40,188 bases of DNA from Xenorhabdus stockiae (GTDB lineage: Bacteria > Pseudomonadota > Gammaproteobacteria > Enterobacterales > Enterobacteriaceae), in assembly GCF_002632825.1 (NCBI RefSeq), contig NZ_NJAJ01000034.1, forward strand, positions 1-40,188, in the 5' to 3' direction. This document shows, in pieces, positions 35,554 through 40,188 of this stretch. The notes beneath the pieces are model-generated. The model did no database searches and was not told where the DNA came from. It saw only the letters and a program-made list of their open reading frames with translations. A program made the translations under genes and the position numbers. Within the stretch, counting starts at the first letter, position 1, and each line of letters begins with the position of its first letter.

Positions 35554-35721
35554 GTGATAACACGTAGAGTTACGATGTTGGCTTTGAGATATCGCGCTAT
35601 GGCTGAGGTGGCTCATGACCGAGGCGGCTACTCCGCCACTGCACGAACAATAAAACGTCTCGCCAAAATAGAAACGGCGAAATCAACCTCACCAATTGAT
35701 TTTTCTGTTTCAGTCAAATAA
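35554..35721 (+). CDS. small ORF at the end of the tail operon
   Basis: This basic 55-aa ORF encodes a helical-looking peptide (ALRYRAMAEVAHDRGGYSAT, then Lys-rich). Its stop is immersed in the operon terminator. The start is uncertain: GTG at 35554, TTG at 35548 with AAAGGA six bases upstream, or ATG at 35575 (48 aa). The composition looks protein-like, but I do not recognise a family. Confidence 0.4.
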   Translation: MITRRVTMLALRYRAMAEVAHDRGGYSATARTIKRLAKIETAKSTSPIDFSVSVK

Positions 35722-35746
35722 CCCTGCTTCGGCGGGGTTTATTTTT
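35720..35746 (+). terminator. rho-independent terminator of the tail operon
   Basis: AACCCTGC-TTCG-GCGGGGTT forms an 8-bp stem (one U-G pair) closed by a C(UUCG)G tetraloop and followed by ATTTTTA. This is a strong terminator. Confidence 0.92.
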
Positions 35747-36054
35747 ATCCCCTCAATAAAACGCCGCCAGACGCACACAGCACCGCTAACCCATTAAATT
35801 ACTCCTCGCTATGGTTCATTTGGATCTGCATTCCTACGCTGTGCTCATGCTGCACAATTCCCACGAAATAAACGTCAACCTGACGTAAAACGGACTACAC
35901 CGCACCCGCCTGCACGTTTTGGATCAAAAAAATATTTCATTTTTAAAATCCTACAACGGGAATCGCTAGAGTGCGTCCGTGCTGGCGTTGTGGGAAAAGT
36001 CACAAACTGAAAGGTGTGAAAAGATTTTCAGGGGATTTCAGTTTTTGGATCAAA
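35747..36054. other. gene-poor region after the tail operon
   Basis: I see no convincing gene here. The stretch holds two copies of TTTTGGATCAAAA (35917-35929 and 36043-36055) 126 bp apart, and composition shifts suggesting decayed or recombined DNA. Confidence 0.4.
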
Positions 36055-36186
36055 AGCGGATCGCGGAAAAATATCAATGCATTGATATTAAAGTAAAATT
36101 CTATTTTACGTGGAAAAGAAGATCACGGAGAAAAGCCGCTTGGCTACACCCAAGACAGGATAGATGCGGCTTATAAAAAATTATAA
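36055..36186 (+). pseudogene. frameshifted remnant of an unknown gene
   Basis: One frame reads KRIAEKYQCIDIKVKFYFTWK; the next frame continues EDHGEKPLGYTQDRIDAAYK to a TAA at 36184-36186. Skipping one A in the AAAA run near 36113-36117 joins them into a sensible C-terminus. No good start is visible, so this looks like the decayed end of a gene. The family is not recognised. Confidence 0.4.
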
Positions 36187-36194
36187 GATGAAAT

Positions 36195-36383
36195 TTATGG
36201 AACTATTTTTCCAAGCACCCATTCATGCATGGGGCTACCATCTCTATCTGTGCCGCTTGCGCAACCGAGTAATATCCATTTTTTCGTGGCTAATAATTTA
36301 TTGATAGCAACTTCTTCATCAGGCCAAATTGAAGAAGAAAAAGTTTTTATCTCACTGACTTTATGTAGGGGGTTAGTTTCCAT
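36195..36383 (-). CDS. small protein of unknown function
   Basis: This 62-aa ORF has a compact C-terminal motif WILLGCASGTDRDGSPMHEW, which resembles short conserved proteins seen near enterobacterial prophages. Two tandem ATGs occur; AGGAG lies five bases before the second (36383), which I choose. It sits between the tail locus and the island edge, facing the remnant upstream. Confidence 0.55.
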   Translation of the reverse strand: METNPLHKVSEIKTFSSSIWPDEEVAINKLLATKKWILLGCASGTDRDGSPMHEWVLGKIVP

Positions 36384-36767
36384 CATGACTCCTGTACGTT
36401 AATGAATGCAGAAAATCCCTGTCGCCATTTTATCGCCACTGACTTATAAAAACAAAAAAGCCACTTGTCTAAAATTGGCCTAATGTGCTGATTTAACAGC
36501 TTAAATTTGGTGGCCCCTGCTGGACTTGAACCAGCGACCAAGCGATTATGAGACTGAGTAAGTGGTTTTATTTATTTATACTTGTTATTGATTTTCAATT
36601 AATTACAAATTTCATAACTACTGTATAAATACACATAAATAACCTAAAATACTTGCCTACGGTATCCTATAAGTATCCTAGCGTCTGCAAGCGATTCACA
36701 GGATACCCTAATCGTTTGGTGACAATAGAAAAGTTGATTCTTACTTTTTTAATATAGAGGGACAGAT
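36384..36767. other. intergenic region holding the island edge and integrase leader
   Basis: Apart from the tRNA fragment, this stretch is AT-rich. It contains GTATCCT-type repeats: GGTATCCT (36661-36668), GTATCCT (36673-36679) and the inverted AGGATACC (36700-36707). These lie between the attachment site and the integrase, where arm-type integrase or excisionase sites are expected. Confidence 0.45.
36508..36552 (-). other. attachment site: 3' half of tRNA-Ile2 (CAU)
   Basis: The minus strand reads from CTCATAATCGCTTGG through the T-arm GGTTCAAGTCC to the 3' acceptor GGGGCCACCA. This matches the 3' 45 nt of enterobacterial tRNA-Ile2 (ileX/ileY type), from the anticodon loop to CCA. The 5' half is absent, so it is not a working tRNA but a duplicated integrase target. 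Given its orientation, the island extends rightward from here to an intact tRNA beyond the window. Confidence 0.88.
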
Positions 36768-36849
36768 GTGGAAACTTTCAAATTCACGAAAGCTAAACTA
36801 GAAAGCCTGCCACCACGCAGAACGTGGGCAAGTTGAGTATAGTGATACA
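36768..36849 (+). pseudogene. out-of-frame N-terminus of the integrase
   Basis: A GTG at 36768 with AGAGGGA at 36756-36762 starts VETFKFTKAKLESLPP, the usual P4-type integrase N-terminus. At about 36815 one extra C shifts the frame. Without it the sequence continues AERGQVEYSDTVVNGL into the main ORF. The shifted frame stops at TGA shortly after. Confidence 0.75.
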
Positions 36850-38169
36850 GTGGTAAACGGGTTACGTATTCGTATCGGTACGACTGGAGTTAAAAGTTTC
36901 TGTATTTCCAGAAAGAGAAAAGGAAAGTTTATCCGTGCCACATTAGGGCGATTTCCTGATTTATCTATTGATAATGCTAGGGCAAAGGCGCTTGAGGTTC
37001 TTGGTGAAGTAGCCACTACAGGCCAGAACCCCAATGTTGTTAAGCGTATCAATGAAAAAGCAGTAGTAACATTATCTGAGGCTTTAGACACCTATATTTC
37101 TAACAGAGGGCATAGATTAAAACTCACTACTGCCAATCAATATCGTTCCATATTAAAGAATTTTTCCGGTGATTGGCTGCAACAACCGCTAGCATCAATA
37201 AGCAGGGAACGTGTCGAACTCAGGCATAAAGCAATCACTGAGGGTACTGTTTGGTTTGGTGCTGACAAAGCAACGTTACGTGCGGGTGTTGGAACTGGCA
37301 GTAACGCACAGGCTGATTTATGGGCTAGGTCGTTAAGAGCCGTTTATCGTTTTGCCCATGACCATTATCGAGATGAAGAAGAAAGGGTTTTACTCCCTGA
37401 TCCGCCTACCGCCGTTTTGAGCACAAAACGTAAATGGCATGGCACGGTAAGAAAAACTGATCGTATCCGAACACATGAACTTGCACGCTGGTTAAGTGCT
37501 GTGGCCACTGTTCGGGATAAAGCCGAAAATGGAAGAGATGATGTTGCAGTCGCTGCATGTGACGCGGTGGAAATGGCTATGTTTACCGGATTACGTAAAT
37601 CGGAGATATTCAACCTTACTTGGGATCGTGTGAATATGGGAGGGCACTATTTCTGGATAGAAACAACCAAAAATGGCGATCCGCTTGAACTTCCTATTAC
37701 TGATACCTTAAGGAACTTGTTTAGTCGGCGTTTGATAATGAAACAGAGAGAACAGGATTTTGTTTTTCCCGGTCTGAGAGGTGTTATCAAAGAATGTCGC
37801 CATGTCATTGATCGTATTAGCGCAGCTACCGTCCCTGAACCTAATTTAGATATGCTCCAACCAATACCATTCAAATGGCACGATGCCCGCCGCACATTTG
37901 GTACAGTCGCCGAATTAGTGGGCGTGGGTAACTATATTTTGAAGCGCTTAATGAATCATAGAACATTACGTAGTGCTGATGTTACTCAGGGTTATTTACA
38001 TTTTGGTGCTGATGAATTGCAGGAGCCAGCTAAAAGAATAGAACAGGCGATACTGGAACATGCTGGCATGGTAGAGAACAAAAAGGTATTAGATCAAAAA
38101 ATTATTTCTATTCTGTCTGGAATGAGTGATGACGATAAACGAAGAATTCTTTTTCAATTATCTGAATAA
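36850..38169 (+). CDS. tyrosine-type integrase (P4-like), frameshifted near the N-terminus
   Basis: This site-specific recombinase of 439 aa in its open part has the catalytic set R249 (FTGLRKSE), K274, H344-x2-R347 (WHDARRTF), H370 (NHRT) and Y382 (TQGYLHF). The N-terminal DUF4102-like arm-binding domain is present from VNGLRIRIGTTG onward, but the first 27 or so residues are out of frame; the restored protein would be about 466 aa. It lies 300 bp inside the tRNA-Ile2 attachment copy and reads away from it, so it is the integrase of this island. The activity of a product started at an internal GTG is uncertain. Confidence 0.85.
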   Translation: MVNGLRIRIGTTGVKSFCISRKRKGKFIRATLGRFPDLSIDNARAKALEVLGEVATTGQNPNVVKRINEKAVVTLSEALDTYISNRGHRLKLTTANQYRSILKNFSGDWLQQPLASISRERVELRHKAITEGTVWFGADKATLRAGVGTGSNAQADLWARSLRAVYRFAHDHYRDEEERVLLPDPPTAVLSTKRKWHGTVRKTDRIRTHELARWLSAVATVRDKAENGRDDVAVAACDAVEMAMFTGLRKSEIFNLTWDRVNMGGHYFWIETTKNGDPLELPITDTLRNLFSRRLIMKQREQDFVFPGLRGVIKECRHVIDRISAATVPEPNLDMLQPIPFKWHDARRTFGTVAELVGVGNYILKRLMNHRTLRSADVTQGYLHFGADELQEPAKRIEQAILEHAGMVENKKVLDQKIISILSGMSDDDKRRILFQLSE

Positions 38170-38220
38170 AGTGCTAAAAATTAATTATGGAAAAAACGTG
38201 GTGGATTAGTGGAGGATTTG

Positions 38221-38916
38221 ATGTACAAATACTTATATGGAAAATGGAAATACTTGAAAGGATTGGTTGAAGGTTATGGGGGAATTAGGCTTTGTGATAT
38301 TCGACATTATGTACGACTTGAAAATGAAAATATGCAAGATGATGAGGAGGTAAAGCATTTTGAGTTTCCTCCTGAATCATACCAGTTTTCTATTAATAAT
38401 ATGGATCTGGATTCAAAGGATTTTGTTGGTCAAATAAAATTTGATATTTTTGTGAGACCATGTCTATGTATTTGTTTTAGTAATAAAAAGAATAATGCTG
38501 AATTATTTGAAAAATTTGAAGCAGACGTATGTATTGAATTTAATGTTAATTGCCTTATAGAGTTCTTAAAGTACATATTTGAAACACAGTTTAAAGGCGA
38601 GGTAATTGCAAAAAATGTGTATTACTACACAGACAATGCTGGTCTAGGAACATTATCTTCACAGGATGCAGTTTTCGCTAAATCAATTAAATACGAACAT
38701 GAGGATGAGTTTAGGATAGCAGTATTTTTACCATATGATTATGAAACATTGATCACGGTAAATGGAAAAAAATTTAAAGCTTTTAACAAGTGTGAATGTA
38801 AGTTAAAGACCATAAAAAATGGTGAATGTCACTGTTATTTTTCATTGTTACATAATGGGTTGGCTGATGGATTCAAATCGTATATTAGAGATATAAAAAA
38901 AATAAAAAACAATTAG
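38221..38916 (+). CDS. AT-rich unknown island gene, possibly DUF2971-like
   Basis: This 231-aa protein is not firmly recognised. The segment FAKSIKYEHEDEFRIAVF (about 170-190) and RPCLCICFSNKKNN resemble DUF2971 proteins, a family common on mobile islands and sometimes near defence genes. The GC content is well below the flanks, typical of cargo. I choose the ATG at 38221 with GGAGG five bases upstream over a GTG at 38209. It sits between integrase and regulator, a usual cargo position. Confidence 0.6.
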   Translation: MYKYLYGKWKYLKGLVEGYGGIRLCDIRHYVRLENENMQDDEEVKHFEFPPESYQFSINNMDLDSKDFVGQIKFDIFVRPCLCICFSNKKNNAELFEKFEADVCIEFNVNCLIEFLKYIFETQFKGEVIAKNVYYYTDNAGLGTLSSQDAVFAKSIKYEHEDEFRIAVFLPYDYETLITVNGKKFKAFNKCECKLKTIKNGECHCYFSLLHNGLADGFKSYIRDIKKIKNN

Positions 38917-38990
38917 TATTAATGGTTATTTTTTACCATTTTATACTTTTTTAGTTAATTATTTCCCTGTAAAAGAACCTGCTCTTCTCC

Positions 38991-39008
38991 TGTATACAGT
39001 GTTATACA
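38991..39008. promoter_or_regulatory. operator-like palindrome upstream of the AlpA-like gene
   Basis: TGTATA-CAGTGT-TATACA is a perfect inverted repeat with a 6-bp spacer, 77 bp before the regulator start. The rest of the 168-bp gap is AT-rich. Confidence 0.45.
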
Positions 39009-39084
39009 AGATAAATCCCTGTCCTAAATTGTTACTTATAAATAATCTATCACTACTGATAATTAATAATATATGGTGCTAAAA

Positions 39085-39294
39085 ATGAGATTACATCCTT
39101 CCGCAACAACCTTAGAAAAATTCACCAGAGCAGAAGCCGCAGTTTATCTTGGTGTCACTGCACAAACGCTGGCTAACTGGGCGTATACAGGAAAAGAAAA
39201 AATTCCATATCATAAGGTAGGCCGTAAAGTTATTTATTTAAAATCAGATCTTGATGGTTATTTGGTTTCAACTCGCCGTGTTCAGACAGCCTAA
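39085..39294 (+). CDS. AlpA/excisionase-family DNA-binding protein
   Basis: This 69-aa protein has a winged helix of the MerR/excisionase type: FTRAEAAVYLGVTAQTLANW (about 13-32), then KIPYHKVGRKVIYLKSDLDGYL. AlpA-like proteins activate excision or integrase genes in P4-type islands. I choose the ATG at 39085, which fits the family length, rather than an ATG 12 nt upstream. Confidence 0.75.
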   Translation: MRLHPSATTLEKFTRAEAAVYLGVTAQTLANWAYTGKEKIPYHKVGRKVIYLKSDLDGYLVSTRRVQTA

Positions 39295-39389
39295 TAAAAA
39301 ATAAAAGGTGACATTGCAAAAGTCACCTTCGAAATAATTAATTTTTAGGATAAAAGACCTATGAACCGAATTAATAAAATTTATTCAGC

Positions 39390-39581
39390 TCAGCCTTTGG
39401 GTTTAATTCCTAATCGTTCTAGTTCTTGGCGACCTAATGTTTTTAACCAATTACCTAAGGTCACTCCTGCGTCAGATGCGGCATCTTCAAATTGTGCTTT
39501 TAACTCTGGTGACAGCCTGACGTTAAACATAGGGGAACGCCCAGCACCTTTAGGGCTTTTATCTCTTTTGGGTGTTGACAT
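39390..39581 (-). CDS. ribbon-helix-helix type regulator
   Basis: This 63-aa basic protein has the pattern of a ribbon-helix-helix DNA binder: a strand MFNVRLS, then PELKAQFEDAASDAGVTLGN and a second helix. Such proteins repress their own promoters or act as antitoxins. I choose the ATG at 39581 (AGG seven bases upstream) and not the longer ORF from 39632, because the extension crosses a large operator palindrome. No toxin gene is seen beside it. Confidence 0.65.
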   Translation of the reverse strand: MSTPKRDKSPKGAGRSPMFNVRLSPELKAQFEDAASDAGVTLGNWLKTLGRQELERLGIKPKG

Positions 39582-39624
39582 GTATAGACCTATTACACTA
39601 GTATCGAAATCAATAGGTCTATAC
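39582..39624. promoter_or_regulatory. operator palindrome at the RHH gene start
   Basis: GTATAGACCTATT (39582-39594) and AATAGGTCTATAC (39612-39624) are perfect 13-bp inverted repeats with a 17-bp spacer. Each arm is itself nearly palindromic. The repeat ends at the ATG of the regulator, the expected place for an autoregulatory operator, and it also lies in front of the rightward genes. Confidence 0.65.
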
Positions 39625-39653
39625 CTTAACATGATTTAGACGTTAAATAAAAC

Positions 39654-39715
39654 GCCCCCGAATGGTATTACCAGTACCAAACGAGGGCTAACAACCACCG
39701 ATAACAACAGTATCG
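39654..39715 (+). ncRNA. structured leader with two hairpins
   Basis: Hairpin 1 has outer arms GCCCCCG (39654-39660) and CGAGGGC (39682-39688) with one mismatch, a symmetric AA/AA internal loop, and inner arms TGGTA (39663-39667) and TACCA (39675-39679). Hairpin 2 is CGATA-N7-TATCG (39699-39715), whose base touches the GAGG ribosome site of the next small ORF. It may be a cis-acting leader or a P4 CI-like regulatory RNA. Confidence 0.45.
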
Positions 39716-39723
39716 AGGTAGCT

Positions 39724-39825
39724 ATGTATCAATATACCTTTCTAACCAGAAAGGGCAAAGTCTGTTTGCCTAAAATCTTCCCTATGTGCTTGACCTCCGT
39801 TCAGGGGGCATACCATGAGTCATAA
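39724..39825 (+). CDS. 33-aa leader-type ORF
   Basis: The ORF starts MYQYTFLTRKG with GAGG five bases upstream of the ATG and ends AYHES. Its stop overlaps the start of the next gene by 11 nt. The strong ribosome site, structured leader and overlap suggest a translated leader that controls the downstream ORF. No family recognised. Confidence 0.5.
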   Translation: MYQYTFLTRKGKVCLPKIFPMCLTSVQGAYHES

Positions 39826-40024
39826 ACCTATCTCACTGAAACAGGCGCTGCATCGTGCAAGTCTGGGAATTTCACTTTTCACGTTCATTACCAAAAAAGC
39901 CAAAGATGAACGCTGTGAAATCAATTTAAATAACTTGATTGCATTGGCACACGGCATTCATCAGGAGATTTATCGCGACCTGTCGAAACATGCCCCACAG
40001 AATCCAGTGAATAAATTAACCTGA
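39815..40024 (+). CDS. small island protein of unknown function
   Basis: This 69-aa protein, starting MSHKPISLKQALHRAS, is mostly helical and has no domain I can name. Its start lies inside the 33-aa ORF with little independent ribosome site, so translation is probably coupled. Proteins of this size at this place in P4-like islands are often regulators or host-takeover factors, but nothing in the sequence shows it here. Confidence 0.5.
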   Translation: MSHKPISLKQALHRASLGISLFTFITKKAKDERCEINLNNLIALAHGIHQEIYRDLSKHAPQNPVNKLT

Positions 40025-40048
40025 ATTCTGGATAAGAAATTGACGAGA

Positions 40049-40109
40049 GGCCTGTTCCAGGAGCAAAGTTTTGGTGAAAGCCTAAAACGACTCCGGGGAG
40101 GAACAGGCC
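40049..40109 (+). promoter_or_regulatory. hairpin covering the transposase ribosome site
   Basis: GGCCTGTTCC (40049-40058) pairs perfectly with GGAACAGGCC (40100-40109), which ends one base before the ATG and overlaps the GGAGG ribosome site. In insertion sequences such a stem blocks translation from transcripts that enter from outside. Confidence 0.55.
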
Positions 40110-40188
40110 ATGGACAAGTTAGTTGAAATTTTCTGCGATGTCGACGACTTTTGTCGTTTTTTCATCCCCCAGTGGGCGCAGTTTTGTC
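40110..40188 (+). CDS. start of an IS982-family-like transposase (cut by window end)
   Basis: Twenty-six codons are visible, beginning MDKLVEIFCDVDDFCRFF. This matches my memory of the N-terminus of IS982-family transposases in enterobacteria. The rest lies outside, so catalytic residues cannot be checked. The left end of the element must lie between 40025 and 40049, but no terminal repeat can be confirmed without the other end. Confidence 0.6.
   Translation, partial: MDKLVEIFCDVDDFCRFFIPQWAQFC

Noticed and set aside
36508-36552. Functional tRNA gene
   Set aside because: Only the 3' half is present; D-arm, 5' acceptor strand and part of the anticodon stem are missing.
1-40188. CRISPR array
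   Set aside because: No regularly spaced direct repeats of 24-40 bp with unique spacers were seen.

Overview
The window looks like a chromosomal segment of a Xenorhabdus-type enterobacterium (Morganellaceae). The base composition is moderately AT-rich. A complete enterobacterial-type aryl polyene (APE) pigment cluster lies next to a P2/HP1-like phage-tail locus resembling the R-type bacteriocins (xenorhabdicins) of this group, and a tRNA-linked integrase island follows. The species call is an inference; no rRNA or housekeeping marker is present.

Layout. (1) 1-1019: a possible tail end of an unknown ORF, then an AT-rich HNH endonuclease gene with an N-terminal SRA-like reader domain, probably a modification-dependent restriction enzyme. 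(2) 1116-15896, minus strand: seventeen tightly packed genes matching apeB to apeR in order. They encode a type II PKS: ketosynthases ApeO and ApeR, chain-length-factor-like ApeC, carrier proteins ApeE and ApeF, ketoreductase ApeQ, dehydratases ApeI and ApeP, and starter ligase ApeH. With them are a methyltransferase, acyl- and glycosyltransferases, a thioesterase, and an export set (LolA-like ApeL, MMPL pump ApeM, lipoprotein ApeN). A small lipoprotein gene lies just upstream of apeB. Most junctions overlap or touch, so the genes are translationally coupled. (3) 16390-22472: a two-gene urea amidolyase operon (allophanate hydrolase and urea carboxylase). Its upstream region carries a near-perfect sigma-54 promoter and two NtrC-like sites, so it should be induced by nitrogen limitation.

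(4) 22526-35740: a headless contractile tail locus. An Ogr/Delta activator with its own terminator is followed by tail completion, sheath (DUF2586), tube (DUF2597), a chaperone with a textbook -1 frameshift signal, tape measure, DUF2590, baseplate J, tail protein I, tail fibre, fibre chaperone, an unknown 242-aa protein, a small baseplate protein and a hub/spike fusion. The operon ends at a UUCG-loop terminator. No capsid, portal, terminase, replication or lysis gene is present, which points to a tailocin. GC shifts mark mosaic blocks, notably an AT-rich swap at the fibre tip and its chaperone.

(5) 35741-36507: degraded sequence with a frameshifted gene remnant and one small minus-strand gene. 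(6) 36508 to the window end: a genomic island whose left edge is a 45-bp copy of the 3' half of tRNA-Ile2 (CAU). It carries a tyrosine integrase frameshifted near its N-terminus, an AT-rich unknown gene, an AlpA/excisionase-like regulator, a ribbon-helix-helix regulator with an operator palindrome, and a structured leader with a 33-aa ORF coupled to a 69-aa ORF. At the edge is the start of an IS982-like transposase behind a hairpin that covers its ribosome binding site. From its orientation, the intact tRNA should lie to the right, outside the window.
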